Shown: piece by piece, positions 34,641-45,283 of the stretch
Numbering within the stretch: the first letter of the stretch is position 1
Layout of the letters: the number at the start of each line of letters is the position of its first letter
Assembly (NCBI GenBank): GCA_003220225.1
Contig: QHRU01000047.1
Location: forward strand, 1 to 64,000
Origin: Candidatus Rokuibacteriota bacterium
GTDB lineage: Bacteria > Methylomirabilota > Methylomirabilia > Rokubacteriales > CSP1-6
Length of the DNA: 64,000 nucleotides
Direction: 5' to 3'
Notes under the pieces: model-generated
What the model was told of the DNA's origin: nothing
Databases searched by the model: none
Seen by the model: the letters and a program-made list of their open reading frames with translations, nothing else
Made by a program: the position numbers and the translations under genes

Positions 34641-36542
34641 ATGGTCGCGCTGATTGTCGTGGCCCTGGCCGCGCTTCCCGCCGTCTCCGGCCAGCCGACG
34701 GTGACCGCGCCCGCGTGGGCGACGCCAGCGCCCGTGCTCCTGGCCCAGCGCCCGCGGCGTCCCGAGCCCGATTCGCCGGAAGAGACGCCGCCCCCACCGC
34801 AGCCGCCGCCCACGACGACGCCACCACCGGCTCCGCCGAAGTCCGAGGACAAGCCACCCGGCTTCACCGGTCCGAGCTCCAGTCGGCCGGTTCCGATCCA
34901 GACCAGCCCCGACTTCGTGCCGATCCTCGACCGCTGGCGCCTGGGATTCCCCGACTGGAACCGCTACGAGCGGCCGCTGGAGGCGCCGTACGTGCGAGGG
35001 CGCTGGTGGGATCCGTACAACCAGAACGTCCTCAAGGGCGATTATCCGATCTTCGGACAGCGCTACTTCCTGAGCGTGTCGGCCATCAGCGACAGCCTGC
35101 TGGAGCTGCGGCGGATCCCGCTGCCGAGCAACGCCAGCGCGGCCGAGCCCGGAAAAGCGGAGTTCTTCGGCACCGGCGATCAGATCTTCGTCAACCAGAA
35201 CTTCATCCTGTCGTTCAGTTTCTTCAAGGGCGACACGGCCTTCAAGCCGCGGGACTTTGAAATCCGCGTGACGCCCGTGTTCAACCTGAACTACCTCGAC
35301 GTCCGGGAGACGGGCATCGTAAACGTCGACGTGCGCGAGGGCACCACGCGCTTCGACACCTTCAAGAGCCTCCAGGAGCTGTTCGTCGAGTACCACCTCG
35401 GCGATCTCAGCCCGCACTACGACTTCATTTCCGCCCGCGCGGGGATCCAGCCCTTCACCAGCGACTTTCGCAGCTTCATCTTCAGCGACGACCAGCTCGG
35501 CTTCCGCCTGTTCGGCAACCTCGGGTCGAATCGGTATCAGTACAACGCCGTCTACTTCCGTCCCCTGGAGAAGGACACGAACAGCGGACTGAACCGGCTG
35601 CTCGACACGCGCTCGCAGCACCTCGGCATCGTCAACTTCTTCGTTCAGGACTTCCTCACGCCGGGCTACACCCTGATGTTCAACCTGCACGTCCTCAACG
35701 ACAGCGGCGACAAGCACTTCGACACCAACGGGTTCCTGATCCGACCCGCCCCGGTGGGCACGCTCGCCCGAAAGGTCGTGGATGCGGTCTGGCTCGGGTG
35801 GAACGGCGACGGCCACATCGGTCCCATCAACGTGACGCACGCGTTCTACCAGGTCGTGGGGCGCGAGAACCGCAATCCGATCAATGATCGGGCCCAGGAC
35901 ATCAGCGCCCAGATGGCGGCGCTCGAAGTGTCCACGGACCTGGACTGGCTCCGGCCGCGCGCCTCCTTCTTCTGGGCCTCCGGCGACTCGAAGCCCGCCG
36001 ACCGCGTCGCGCGGGGGTTCGACACGATCTTCGACAATCCGAATTTCGCCGGCGGCGGCTTCAGCTACTGGGTGCGCCAGGGGCTGCCTCTCACCGGCAC
36101 CGGGCTCGAGCTGGTGGGCCGCAACAGCCTCGTCCCCAGCCTCCGCAGCAGCAAGATCGAGGGCCAGCCCAACTTCGTCAATCCCGGCCTCTTCCTGTTC
36201 AACGTGGGTGCCGACGTCGAGCTCACGCCGAAGCTCAAGGCGATCCTGAACGTGAACTATCTGCGCTTCCATCACACCGCGGTCCTCGAGCGCCTGCTCT
36301 TTCAGCCGAACATCCGGGAGGACATCGGCATCGACTACAGCCTCGGTCTCCGCTGGCGGCCGTTCCTGATCGACAACGTGGTGATCACGGGCGGGGTGGG
36401 CGTGCTCCAGGCGCTCGGCGGTCTGCGCGACGTGTACACGAACGAGACGTTCACGTTCACGGCCCGGGGGCTCGAGAAGACCACCGGATTCCCCTACGAC
36501 CTGCTGTACTCGGCCTTTCTCTCCATGACCTTCACGTTCTGA
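34641..36542 (+). CDS. Outer-membrane beta-barrel protein of the electron conduit
   Basis: A 633-residue exported protein. ATG 34641 opens a signal peptide ([17 protein letters not shown]), followed by a Pro-rich linker (residues about 45-80). The body shows alternating strands ([60 protein letters not shown]) and ends in [10 protein letters not shown] with terminal Phe, the outer-membrane insertion signal. It heads an operon with two multihaem cytochromes, so a porin that sheathes a cytochrome, as in porin-cytochrome conduits, is the likely role. Confidence 0.85.
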   Translation: MVALIVVALAALPAVSGQPTVTAPAWATPAPVLLAQRPRRPEPDSPEETPPPPQPPPTTTPPPAPPKSEDKPPGFTGPSSSRPVPIQTSPDFVPILDRWRLGFPDWNRYERPLEAPYVRGRWWDPYNQNVLKGDYPIFGQRYFLSVSAISDSLLELRRIPLPSNASAAEPGKAEFFGTGDQIFVNQNFILSFSFFKGDTAFKPRDFEIRVTPVFNLNYLDVRETGIVNVDVREGTTRFDTFKSLQELFVEYHLGDLSPHYDFISARAGIQPFTSDFRSFIFSDDQLGFRLFGNLGSNRYQYNAVYFRPLEKDTNSGLNRLLDTRSQHLGIVNFFVQDFLTPGYTLMFNLHVLNDSGDKHFDTNGFLIRPAPVGTLARKVVDAVWLGWNGDGHIGPINVTHAFYQVVGRENRNPINDRAQDISAQMAALEVSTDLDWLRPRASFFWASGDSKPADRVARGFDTIFDNPNFAGGGFSYWVRQGLPLTGTGLELVGRNSLVPSLRSSKIEGQPNFVNPGLFLFNVGADVELTPKLKAILNVNYLRFHHTAVLERLLFQPNIREDIGIDYSLGLRWRPFLIDNVVITGGVGVLQALGGLRDVYTNETFTFTARGLEKTTGFPYDLLYSAFLSMTFTF

Positions 36543-36558
36543 GCAAGATCCACCACGC

Positions 36559-39500
36559 ATGAGCGCGTCGTCCAGACGAAGGCTGTGGCGCTCCTTCGCG
36601 GGGGTGGCGGTGGTCGCCGCCGCCACGCTGTCGACCCTCGCGCTCGCCGGCTCCGGCGAGCTCGCGCAGCGGATCCGGCGGCCGTCCGAGACGCCCGAGG
36701 TGCCGCCCGTGCCCTCCCCAGCGCCGGAACCCGCGACGTCGGAGGGGCCCGACCTGAGTCGGCAGAGTCAGGCGGACGTCGACCGGAAGAACGTCGGCTG
36801 CGTGACCTGTCACACGGCGACCGACGCTCCCACCATGCACACGGCCACCACGGTGAAGCTCGCGTGCGTGGACTGCCACGGCGGGCGCGGCGATGTCGCC
36901 CGTGCGGCCGCGACGCAGCCCGGGTCGACCGCCTACGACGACGTCAAGAAGAAGGCGCACGTCCAGCCGCGCCTCGCCGAGCTCGCGAAGAGCGCCGCCA
37001 ACCCGCGCGCGTACGTCCGCCTCGCTCGGGAGAGCGCCGACTACGTCCGCTTCGTCAACCCCGGCGACCTGCGAGCGGCGCGGTTGGCGTGCGGCCAGAG
37101 CCGCTGCCACGCGGCCGAGGTGGCGCAGGTCGAGAAGAGCATGATGACCACCGGGCCCATGCTCTGGGCGGCGGCCCTCTACAACAACGGGAGCTTCCCG
37201 CTGAAGCGCCCCCTCTTCGGCGAGAGCTACACGGAGAGCGGCGAGCCGCGCCGGCTCTACACGACGCCGCCGCCGACGCTCGAGGAGACCGTCGGCAACG
37301 GCGTGCTGCCCTGGCTCGAGCCGCTGCCGCGCTTCGAGATCGGGCAGCCGAGCAACGTGCTGCGCATCTTCGAGCGCGGCCAGCAGCGGCCGCTCGAGCT
37401 CGGGGTGCCGAACGTCGACGAGGCGCCGGGCCGGCCCGCCAACCGTCTGAGCGCGCGGGGGCTCGGCACGCTGAACCGCATCGACCCCGTGTGGCTGAAT
37501 CTGCAGCGCACCCGGCTGTTCGATCCGGCCCTGTCGTTCCCGGGCACCAACGATCATCCCGGCGACTACCGCTCGAGCGGCTGCACGGGCTGTCACGTCA
37601 TCTACGCGAACGACCGGTCGCCGGTGCACTCCGCCGCCTACGCGCAGTACGGCAACCGCGGACGCAGCGCCACCGCCGATCCGACGATCGCACGGAACGA
37701 GTCGGGCCATCCCATCAAGCACGTGTTGACGACGTCGATCCCCTCGAGCCAGTGCGTCGTGTGCCACCACCATCCGGGCACCACCGTCACGAACAGCTTT
37801 CTCGGCTACACGTGGTGGGACAACGAGACCGATGGCACGCTGATGTATCCGGGCGAGGAGCCCAGGCTCACGGCGGAGCAGATCGACACCATCGAGCGGT
37901 CGAACCCCGACGGAGCGGCCGTGCGAGGCCGATGGTCCGATCCCGAATTCCTCGCCAACGTCACGGAGCTGAATCCCAGGCTCACGCGGACGCAGTTCGC
38001 CGACTTCCACGGCCACGGCTGGGTCTTCCGCGCCGTCTTCAAGCAGGACCGCAAAGGGCAGCTGCTCGACGGCGCCGGCGCCGCGGTGCAGCCGGACGAC
38101 CCCGAGCGATTCAAGAAGGCCGTGCACCTGCGCGACATCCACCTCGAGAAGGGGATGCACTGCGTCGACTGTCATTTCAAGCAGGACGTGCACGGCAACG
38201 GCAAGCTGTACGGCGAGACGCGCGCGGCCATCGAGATCACCTGCACGACGTGTCACGGCACGATCCAGCAGCGGGCGACCCTCAAGACGTCGGGGCCCGC
38301 CGCGCCCGCCGGCGGGACGGATCTGTCGTCCCTGCGCACGCCGTTCGGCCAGCGCCGGTTCCAGTGGCTCGGCGAGGCGCTGACCCAGCGGTCGATGGTC
38401 ACCGAAGGCCTGCAGTGGACGGTGACGCAGGTGGCGGACACGATCGATCCCGCCTCGCCGTGGGCACGGGCCAATCCCGAGCGCAGTGCGAAGTCCCGCC
38501 TCGCCAAGACGCTCCGCCGCGACGGTGCCGCCTGGGGCACCGCCGTTGCCAAGGACGGCGAGGCCCGTGAGCTCGCGCACGCCGACGCGCGCATGACGTG
38601 TCAGAGCTGCCACACATCCTGGGTCACCAGCTGCTTCGGCTGCCACCTGCCGATGCGAGCCAACCGCCGCAAGCCGATGCTCCACTTCGAGGGCGACACG
38701 CAGCGCAACTGGACCTCGTACAACTTCCAGACGATCCGCGACGACGTCTTCATGCTGGCCATCGATCCGACCGTGATGAAGCATCGAGTCTCCCCGGCGC
38801 GCTCCTCGTGCGCGGTGCTGGTGGGCTCGCAGAATCAGAACCGCGAGTGGGTCTACTCACAGCAGCAGACGGTCTCCGCCGAGGGCTTCGCCGGTCACGC
38901 CTTCAGCACGTTCGTGCCGCACACCGTGCGGGCCACCGAGACGAAGTCCTGCACCGACTGCCACGTCTCGGCCCGCAACGACAACAACGCGTGGATGGCG
39001 CAGGTCTTGATGCTGGGGACGAACTTCTATAACTTCCTCGGCCGGTACATCTACGTGGCCGAGGGGACGCGGGGGCTCGAAGCGATCGCCGTCACCGAGC
39101 GCGACGAGCCGCAGGCCGTGCTCGGAAGCGAGCTCCACCGGCTGGCGTATCCCACGAACTATGCGCAGCACGAGCATCGCGGGCGGCGTTTGGGCGAGGC
39201 GCTGCACCACCGCGGGCGGGACGTGCTGGACGTCTTTGGCCGCGACGAGGTGCTGAGCATCCAGCTCCGCGGGGAATACCTCTACACCGCCAACGGCCCC
39301 GGAGGGTTCCGCGCCTACGATGTCGCCCAGATCGATCAAAAGGGATTCTCCGAGCGCCTGGTCACGGCGCCCGTCTCGCCGCTGGGACAGCGGCTCTACG
39401 TGAAGACCCGGTTCGCCACCGCCGTGGCCTCGCCGACGACGCTCGCCGTCGACCCGACGCGGACGCAGCGGCCCGAGAACCAGGAGCAGCGCATCCACCC

Positions 39501-40485
39501 CCTGTACGCCTACCTGTATGTGACGGACCGGTTCGAGGGCCTGGTCGTGATCGGCAACCCCGCGGACAGCCCGCATCGGGCGGGCGTCGCGACCCTGCTC
39601 GACGGCGATCCGGCGAACAACTTTCTGGAGCGGGCCCTCGCCTTCAACCCGGGCGGCATCCTGAACGGCGCCGTCAATCTGACGGTCGCCGGCACCCATG
39701 CCTACATCCTGGCCGACCGCGGCCTCGTGATCGTGAGCCTCGACGATCCGCTGAAGCCGAAGGTGGTCGCCACCGTGGGCGCGCCCCACATCGTCGGCGC
39801 GCGCGCGGTGGCCGTGCAGTTCCGCTACGCCTTCGTCACCGACGCCGAGGGGCTGAAAGTCGTCGACGTCACCTCGCCCGATCGTCCGCGACCGGTGCCG
39901 GACGCCGCCCTGCGGCTGGCCGACGCGCGCGGGCTCTATCTCGTGCGCACCCACGCCTACGTGGCGGCCGGCCGGCAGGGGCTGGTCATCGTCGACATCG
40001 AGCATCCGGAGAAGCCGGTGGTGGACCAGGTCTACGACGCGGGCGGCGTGCTCGACGACGTCCACGACGTGAAGGTGGGCATGACCAACGCCAGCCTGTT
40101 CGCCTACGTCGCCGACGGCCGGAATGGACTCCGCGTGCTCCAGCTCACGTCACCGAGCGAGACGCCGACCTATCTCGGGTTCAGCCCGCGGCCGAAGCCG
40201 CGGCTCATCGCCACCGCGAAGACGCGCGGCCCCGCGCTGGCGGTCTCGAAGGGCACGGACCGTGACCGCGCCGTCGACGAGGCGGGCAATCAGATCGCCG
40301 TGTTCAACCGCCTCGGCTCCCGGCCCTTCAACCGGGCGGAGATGGAGCGGCTCTATCTGCGGGACGGCCGCGTCTACACCGTCAGCGACGAGCCTCCGTC
40401 GCCCCCGAGGGCGCCGGCGCCGAAGAAGGAAGAGCCGCAGGAGCAGGCGCCGCCACCGCGGCTGCGCCGAGGAGGCCGTGAATGA
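36559..40485 (+). CDS. Giant multihaem cytochrome c fused to LVIVD-type beta-propeller
   Basis: A 1308-residue exported protein with signal peptide ([20 protein letters not shown]). The first 820 residues carry nine CxxCH motifs (first at C81-H85 and C103-H107) and one CGQSRCH with four intervening residues, like an unusual cytochrome c554-type haem site. The C-terminal 480 residues repeat LVIVD-like blades: [94 protein letters not shown]. It ends in a Pro/Arg-rich tail. It probably carries electrons to or beyond the outer membrane. Confidence 0.92.
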   Translation: MSASSRRRLWRSFAGVAVVAAATLSTLALAGSGELAQRIRRPSETPEVPPVPSPAPEPATSEGPDLSRQSQADVDRKNVGCVTCHTATDAPTMHTATTVKLACVDCHGGRGDVARAAATQPGSTAYDDVKKKAHVQPRLAELAKSAANPRAYVRLARESADYVRFVNPGDLRAARLACGQSRCHAAEVAQVEKSMMTTGPMLWAAALYNNGSFPLKRPLFGESYTESGEPRRLYTTPPPTLEETVGNGVLPWLEPLPRFEIGQPSNVLRIFERGQQRPLELGVPNVDEAPGRPANRLSARGLGTLNRIDPVWLNLQRTRLFDPALSFPGTNDHPGDYRSSGCTGCHVIYANDRSPVHSAAYAQYGNRGRSATADPTIARNESGHPIKHVLTTSIPSSQCVVCHHHPGTTVTNSFLGYTWWDNETDGTLMYPGEEPRLTAEQIDTIERSNPDGAAVRGRWSDPEFLANVTELNPRLTRTQFADFHGHGWVFRAVFKQDRKGQLLDGAGAAVQPDDPERFKKAVHLRDIHLEKGMHCVDCHFKQDVHGNGKLYGETRAAIEITCTTCHGTIQQRATLKTSGPAAPAGGTDLSSLRTPFGQRRFQWLGEALTQRSMVTEGLQWTVTQVADTIDPASPWARANPERSAKSRLAKTLRRDGAAWGTAVAKDGEARELAHADARMTCQSCHTSWVTSCFGCHLPMRANRRKPMLHFEGDTQRNWTSYNFQTIRDDVFMLAIDPTVMKHRVSPARSSCAVLVGSQNQNREWVYSQQQTVSAEGFAGHAFSTFVPHTVRATETKSCTDCHVSARNDNNAWMAQVLMLGTNFYNFLGRYIYVAEGTRGLEAIAVTERDEPQAVLGSELHRLAYPTNYAQHEHRGRRLGEALHHRGRDVLDVFGRDEVLSIQLRGEYLYTANGPGGFRAYDVAQIDQKGFSERLVTAPVSPLGQRLYVKTRFATAVASPTTLAVDPTRTQRPENQEQRIHPLYAYLYVTDRFEGLVVIGNPADSPHRAGVATLLDGDPANNFLERALAFNPGGILNGAVNLTVAGTHAYILADRGLVIVSLDDPLKPKVVATVGAPHIVGARAVAVQFRYAFVTDAEGLKVVDVTSPDRPRPVPDAALRLADARGLYLVRTHAYVAAGRQGLVIVDIEHPEKPVVDQVYDAGGVLDDVHDVKVGMTNASLFAYVADGRNGLRVLQLTSPSETPTYLGFSPRPKPRLIATAKTRGPALAVSKGTDRDRAVDEAGNQIAVFNRLGSRPFNRAEMERLYLRDGRVYTVSDEPPSPPRAPAPKKEEPQEQAPPPRLRRGGRE

Positions 40486-41738
40486 GAAGAGGTGGAGTCA
40501 TGCTGCGTCGGGGAGCGTATGCCGCGCTCGCGGTGCTGATCCTGGGATGTCTGCTGTCGGGCGTGCGGCCGGGCAGCGTGACGACGACGCCGCGCGCCCA
40601 CGCGCAGGCGCCCACCGAGCTGAAGTACACGGGCGCCGCCTCGTGCGCCGCCTCCAACTGCCACGGGAGCGCGAAGCCGAAGCCCGACTATCCGAAGCTC
40701 AACGAGAACATCGTGTGGGCCCAGAAGGACCAGCACGCCAAGGCCTACGCGACGCTCACCAACGAAAAGCTGAAGTCGGGCGTGAGCCCCTCCAAGATCG
40801 CCCGCGAGCTGAAGCTCACCAAGGCGGAGGCGAGCGAGCGCTGCCTGACGTGCCATGCCGTGAACGTGCCGGCCGCGGCACGCGGGCCGAAGTTCGACAT
40901 CACCGACGGCGTGTTCTGCGATGCCTGCCATGGCCCGGCGGAAAAGTGGCTGGAGGCGCACGCCGAGAAGGGCTGGACCCACGAGCAATCGGTGAAGCTC
41001 GGGATGTACGACACCAAGAACTTCCTCCTGCGCTCGGAGAAGTGCGTGTCCTGCCACCTGAGCATCGATCAGGAGCTGGTGGCGGCCGGCCATCCCGATC
41101 TCCTGGCCTTCGAGCTGGCCACGTTCAGCGCCAACATGCCGCCGCACTGGCGGGACAAGGGGACCTGGGCCGACACGAAGGTCTGGGCCACCGGGCAGGC
41201 GATCCTGCTGCGCGAGGCCGCCAAGCAGCTGGCCAGCCGCGCCAAGAGCGGCGTCTCGGCGAAGCTGCTCGACGACGCTCTGCGCAAGGTTCAGGGACAC
41301 GCGGCGGTCGTCAAGCACGTCCTGGCTCCGGAGGCGGCAAAGGCGCTCGGGCAGGACGTGGCCGCCCTCGTCGATCTCGTGACGAAGGGCGACCGCGCCG
41401 GCGTCACCGCGGGCGCGTCAAAGATCGCGGCGGCGATGAGCCAGGAGGCGCCGCGACTGGCCGGCCGCGACTGGGACCAGGCCGGCACCCAGAAGCTCAT
41501 GCAGAGCCTCACGGGGGACGCCGACGCCATCGCCGCCGCCGGGGTCCGCGCGGCGGAGCAGGCGGCGATGGCGCTCGATCGGCTCTACAACATCTACTCC
41601 AAGGCGCCGGGCAACAAGCCGGACAAGGCGGCCGGTGAGGCACTGGACCGCCTGTTCGCGGCGATCGAGAACCCGGCCAAGTACGACGCCAAGCAGTTCG
41701 CGGCCGAGGTCAAGGCCTTCGAGAAGAACCTCAAGTAG
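40482..41738 (+). CDS. Tetrahaem cytochrome c554-like protein
   Basis: A 418-residue exported protein. Its ATG overlaps the previous stop (ATGA) and has AGGAGG six bases upstream; an inner ATG at 40500 is also possible. After a signal peptide ([14 protein letters not shown]) come four haem sites: CAASNCH with four intervening residues, CLTCH, CDACH and CVSCH, the order expected for cytochrome c554 domains. The C-terminal half is a long Ala/Lys-rich helical region without haems. It is likely a periplasmic shuttle between the inner and outer parts of the conduit. Confidence 0.92.
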   Translation: MRRGGVMLRRGAYAALAVLILGCLLSGVRPGSVTTTPRAHAQAPTELKYTGAASCAASNCHGSAKPKPDYPKLNENIVWAQKDQHAKAYATLTNEKLKSGVSPSKIARELKLTKAEASERCLTCHAVNVPAAARGPKFDITDGVFCDACHGPAEKWLEAHAEKGWTHEQSVKLGMYDTKNFLLRSEKCVSCHLSIDQELVAAGHPDLLAFELATFSANMPPHWRDKGTWADTKVWATGQAILLREAAKQLASRAKSGVSAKLLDDALRKVQGHAAVVKHVLAPEAAKALGQDVAALVDLVTKGDRAGVTAGASKIAAAMSQEAPRLAGRDWDQAGTQKLMQSLTGDADAIAAAGVRAAEQAAMALDRLYNIYSKAPGNKPDKAAGEALDRLFAAIENPAKYDAKQFAAEVKAFEKNLK

Positions 41739-41749
41739 CGAGGGACGCC

Positions 41750-43714
41750 ATGCCGTCGACACGCGGGGGGCGGAGGCTGGGCGGACTCGTCGTCGCGCTC
41801 GGACTCTGCGCGTCGGGCTGTTTCGATAACAGCAGCAGCAAGGTCGTGAGAGATCGCGCGGATCTCGATCGGGTCCTGGCCACGCAGCATCGCGCCGTCA
41901 ACGAGTTCCTCACGGCCGCCGACGTCAACGAGATCACGCGCGTGGCCGCCGTGGCCCTCGACGCCACCACCATGGTCATCGCGGTCACGGATCGTGAGGG
42001 ACAGGTGCTGGCCGTGTTTCGCAAGGCGGGCGCTCCGGTGACGGCGCCCGGAAACTTCGGAGCCCTCGTCGACGCCAACGACCTCGCCGTCTCCCTGGCC
42101 CGCACGGGCGCGTTCTTCAGCAACGACCAGGCTCCGCTGTCCTCGCGCACCGTGCGCTTCATCAGCGGGATTCATTTTCCGCCCGGCATCAGCGGCAAGG
42201 CCAACGCCGCGCTGTACGGGATCGAGAACACGAATCGCGGCTGTCCGCTCACCTCGCCGGAAGTCCCGGCCTTCAACCCGGGGCAGAGCGTGCCGCAGTC
42301 GAGGTCGCTCAACGGCCTGCCCTGCGACAGCCTGAATCAGACTGGATGCGGACTCGGCATCACCACCGGCAAGGCCGACGTCTTCGACAGCGACCCGGGA
42401 GCCGTCAACGGCGGCGGCGTGCCGATCTTCAAGAACGGACAGGTCGTCGGCGGCATCGGCGTCACCGGCGTCCCCGGGCCTCTCGCGGAGTTCGCCGCCT
42501 TCGCGGGCAGCGCGCCGAGCGGCGCCTTCGGTCCGCGGCCGGCGGATCCCGGGGTCATCTTCCTCGACGGCATCGCGCTGCCGTTCGTCGCGCAGGCGAC
42601 GCGCCCGCCGGGCACCTCCACCGGCGTGTTCGCGGGCGCCTTCGTCGTCGGGCCGCTGGCCAGCCCGCGCGCCGCCGCCGGCGTCGCCGACGGCTGGCTC
42701 ATCGGTCCGTTCGCGAGCACGGAGCTCACGCAGGCAGAGGTCACGGACATCGTGAGTCAGGCGGTGGCGCAGGCGCTCAAGACGCGGGCGGCGATCCGGC
42801 TGCCGATGGGCATCAGCACGCGCATGGTCATCGCGGTGAGTGACCTGCAAGGCACGACCCGCGGATTGTTCCGCATGCCGGACTCCACGATCTTCAGCAT
42901 CGACGTGGCCGTCGCGAAGGCGCGGAACGTCGTGTACTTCAGCAGTCCGACCCGGGTCCCGTCGGATCTTGCCGGCGTCCCGCTCCGCACGGCCGTCACC
43001 AACCGGACGATCAGCTTCGGCGCCCAGCCGCTCTATCCGCCTGGCATCGACCCGCCGCCCGGTCCGTTCTTCCCGCTCTACGTGGGCGACGTGGCGACGC
43101 CGTGCCAGCAGGGAAGTCAGCCTCCCGACCAGCACCAGAGCGGCATCGTCTTCTTCCCCGGCAGCGTGCCGCTGTACCGGGGCGGTCAGCTGATCGGCGG
43201 GCTGGGCATCAGCGGGGACGGCGTCGAGCAGGACGATCTCGTGGCCGCGGCCGGTGGCACGGGCTTCGCCCCGCCGCTCGAGATCCGGGCCGATCAGATC
43301 GTCATCGGGGGGGCTCGCCTGCCATTTCTGAAGTTCCCGAGAAATCCCGAGGCGACGGCGTCGGTGTCCGCGAGCCTCGCCGGCGGAGCCGGCGCCGGGG
43401 TCACCGCCGGCCTGACGAACGTCCGATCATCGTTCCCGACGACGTTCGCCCAGGACTGGGCGTCGGAGATCGCGGCCGCGGCGGCCGCACCGGACGACAC
43501 GTCGGGGCCAGCACCGCCGCCGATGGCGGTCGGTGTCTCGACGGTGTTCGGCACGCCGGCCGCCGACGTCCGGACGGCTGAAGCGTCGCCGGCCGAGCCG
43601 TCCGACAACGGGCGCCTGGTCATCAAGGTGCAGCTGGACCCGTCGGTCCTGCTCGTCACCAATCAGCCGCTCGACGTGCCTCGCCTCCTGAGAGGTGAAC
43701 GGATCAGGCCATAA
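41750..43714 (+). CDS. Lipoprotein with two GlcG/HbpS-like domains
   Basis: A 654-residue protein with a lipoprotein signal (GGLVVALGLCASGC, lipid on the Cys of CFDN). Two similar halves follow: each has an LTAADVNEI or LTQAEVTDI helix start, a VIAVTDREGQVLAVFR or VIAVSDLQGTTRGLFR segment, an LARTGAFFS or KARNVVYFS segment and a GGIGVTG or GGLGISG segment. This is the GlcG/HbpS fold, some members of which bind haem or cobalamin. As last gene of the conduit operon, 11 bp after the cytochrome, it may be a surface or periplasmic haem-binding accessory. Confidence 0.85.
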   Translation: MPSTRGGRRLGGLVVALGLCASGCFDNSSSKVVRDRADLDRVLATQHRAVNEFLTAADVNEITRVAAVALDATTMVIAVTDREGQVLAVFRKAGAPVTAPGNFGALVDANDLAVSLARTGAFFSNDQAPLSSRTVRFISGIHFPPGISGKANAALYGIENTNRGCPLTSPEVPAFNPGQSVPQSRSLNGLPCDSLNQTGCGLGITTGKADVFDSDPGAVNGGGVPIFKNGQVVGGIGVTGVPGPLAEFAAFAGSAPSGAFGPRPADPGVIFLDGIALPFVAQATRPPGTSTGVFAGAFVVGPLASPRAAAGVADGWLIGPFASTELTQAEVTDIVSQAVAQALKTRAAIRLPMGISTRMVIAVSDLQGTTRGLFRMPDSTIFSIDVAVAKARNVVYFSSPTRVPSDLAGVPLRTAVTNRTISFGAQPLYPPGIDPPPGPFFPLYVGDVATPCQQGSQPPDQHQSGIVFFPGSVPLYRGGQLIGGLGISGDGVEQDDLVAAAGGTGFAPPLEIRADQIVIGGARLPFLKFPRNPEATASVSASLAGGAGAGVTAGLTNVRSSFPTTFAQDWASEIAAAAAAPDDTSGPAPPPMAVGVSTVFGTPAADVRTAEASPAEPSDNGRLVIKVQLDPSVLLVTNQPLDVPRLLRGERIRP

Positions 43715-44007
43715 ATCGCGTCACACCCGCAACGTAACAATCGCGCAACAACAGTATCCAACTCCACAACGCCTGCTCGCGACCTTGCAGGGTGCGCAAG
43801 TTCCCTTCACCCAGCCGTAGGTGAGATGGGATGCGCCAGGCGTGGGCAGCGGACCAAGTCCACGCCATCCGGACGATTTCGCGCGACCCCGGCCATGCTC
43901 TGGTGGTCAACAGGAGTGGCACGGGACGTGCTGCTTTTCGCGCGCACTTCGCAACAGCGCAGAGGCACGATGACGGATCCCGAGACGCGTCAGAGGTGCG
44001 CGAGCAG
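43715..44007. other. Gene-free lower-GC stretch
   Basis: No convincing gene is seen between the conduit operon and the glmS fragment. Base composition drops relative to the operon on the left. The 11-mer ACGTAACAATC at 43732-43742 is the reverse complement of GATTGTTACGT at 17563-17573 near chrA. This marks the left edge of an accessory segment that runs to about 46.5 kb. Confidence 0.5.
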
Positions 44008-44170
44008 CACGGGCGTCCTTCGGAGGCCAACCCGCATCCCCACCCCGACGGCTCCGGCGCTCTCATCGCGTCCACAACGGCATCATCGAGAACTACCACA
44101 GCCTCAAGGTCGCGCCAGGAGGGCATCGCGTTCGCTCTAATTCCGATATTACGGAGGTCATCGTCCATCC
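44008..44170 (+). pseudogene. glmS: Fragment of glmS (glucosamine-6-phosphate synthase glutaminase domain)
   Basis: From 44008 the text encodes HGRPSEANPHPHPDGSGALI, then after a frame change VHNGIIENYHSLK (44070 onward), then EVIVHP near 44150-44168. These match the glutaminase domain of GlmS (ATHGxPSExNAHPH, VVHNGIIENYxxL, TDTEVIVHL). The catalytic N-terminus and the isomerase domain are absent and frames are broken, so it is a decayed fragment. It abuts the promoter region of the exported protein gene at 44190. Confidence 0.75.
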
Positions 44171-44189
44171 CGTTTACGGAGGACCTGCG

Positions 44190-45146
44190 ATGAAGAGGAG
44201 GACCATCTCCATGCTCTACCGGTCCCTGAGCGTTCTCGCCGTGGCCATCGGGCTACTTGCGATGAGCGCGATTGCTGCGTCGGCAGGCACGGTGAACATC
44301 AGTGTCGGCACCCAGTGTTTGCCGTGCACATATTCGATCACGGTGTTTGGGGAGATACACCAACCGGGCACGACGCTCACTGTCCACACCACGGTACACT
44401 TCACGTCCCAATCTACTGGGATTGTTACAACCGTTGATCGCGATATCTCCGTTACTGGTGATGCAAACGGGCAGTACAACGTAACCGTGCCTGACATCCC
44501 AAGCCCCGTCGACTGTACGGACACGTTTGACGTCTCGGCCGAAGCCATGCTGATGTTCCCGGGGGGCTTCATTGCCTCTGGAAGCTTCACTGGCGCAACC
44601 CTAGGGGGGTGCTCACCACCTCAAGGCAAGACGTTTAGCATCGGGCCCTCGAGCATGGAAGGCCATCTCTTGATCCGACCGGGCGACTGGATCTCGGGGG
44701 GTTACAGCTTCAAGTTCGTGAACGGCGGGCACGCTGCGTCGACCGTCACAGTCAGCAGTACCCTGACGTTACCCTTTAGATGCGCCGATGGAACCACAGG
44801 ACAATTCGTCATCAATCTGGGCACCCACGACTATTTCGTCCCCGCCGGAAATACCGACTGGCAGCCCACGGGCGACGCGAACAGCGTGTTGTCGTGGGCC
44901 GGTTCTGGTCTGGCACCGGCAGGCTGCGGTCCTGGGAATATCATGGATAACAGCAAGGGGGCGATCTTCGAAGCGACCGTCTCACAGAACCCCGACACCG
45001 GGTCGTTGCTGAACTGGCGGTTCAAGTATCGCGATCCCAACGCCAAGGGCAAGGGCAACGTCAATTGCCTGGATACAACCGACCCGCGGAGGAACAAAGC
45101 GGATGTCTGCGGCGCTTCCTGGAGCGAAACGGTTAGAGACCCGTAA
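44190..45146 (+). CDS. Exported Cys-containing protein of unknown function
   Basis: A 318-residue protein with GGAGG seven bases before the ATG and a clear signal peptide (SLSVLAVAIGLLAMSAIAAS, cleaved near ASAG). The mature part is Gly/Ser/Thr/Val rich and probably all-beta, with Cys in TQCLPCTYS, SPVDCTDTF, GGCSPPQ, FRCADGTT, AGCGPGN, NCLDTT and DVCGASW, suitable for disulfides. I do not recognise the family. Codon use and GC differ from the flanking operons, and a strong hairpin follows the gene, both consistent with acquired DNA. Confidence 0.75.
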   Translation: MKRRTISMLYRSLSVLAVAIGLLAMSAIAASAGTVNISVGTQCLPCTYSITVFGEIHQPGTTLTVHTTVHFTSQSTGIVTTVDRDISVTGDANGQYNVTVPDIPSPVDCTDTFDVSAEAMLMFPGGFIASGSFTGATLGGCSPPQGKTFSIGPSSMEGHLLIRPGDWISGGYSFKFVNGGHAASTVTVSSTLTLPFRCADGTTGQFVINLGTHDYFVPAGNTDWQPTGDANSVLSWAGSGLAPAGCGPGNIMDNSKGAIFEATVSQNPDTGSLLNWRFKYRDPNAKGKGNVNCLDTTDPRRNKADVCGASWSETVRDP

Positions 45147-45169
45147 GCTCTTCTAAACCCCCCGGTTGG

Positions 45170-45206
45170 GAAGAGCGTGGCCGATTCCAACTCGGCCACG
45201 CTCTTC
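45170..45206 (+). terminator. Perfect 15-bp hairpin after the exported protein gene
   Basis: GAAGAGCGTGGCCGA pairs without mismatch with TCGGCCACGCTCTTC around a 7-nt loop, 23 bp after the stop codon. The flank (CTCGAGG) lacks a T-run. This is the strongest simple hairpin seen in the window and is a likely transcription end. Confidence 0.7.
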
Positions 45207-45240
45207 CTCGAGGTGAAGTCCTCGACGTCTTGAATGCTCC

Positions 45241-45283
45241 GCGGGCGAGCTCGCGGAATTGAGGATTCAAATGGCTCGCCCGC
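45241..45283 (+). promoter_or_regulatory. Inverted repeat enclosing the start of the next gene
   Basis: GCGGGCGAGC at 45241-45250 pairs perfectly with GCTCGCCCGC at 45274-45283. The loop contains the GAGG ribosome binding site, and the ATG at 45271-45273 directly abuts the second arm. An overlapping alternative hairpin (CCGCG at about 45239 with CGCGG) could form instead. Such a structure could limit translation initiation. Confidence 0.45.

Noticed and set aside
36532-38784. Long minus-strand open frame of 750 codons
   Set aside because: It lies opposite the multihaem cytochrome gene, whose haem motifs and signal peptide are unambiguous.
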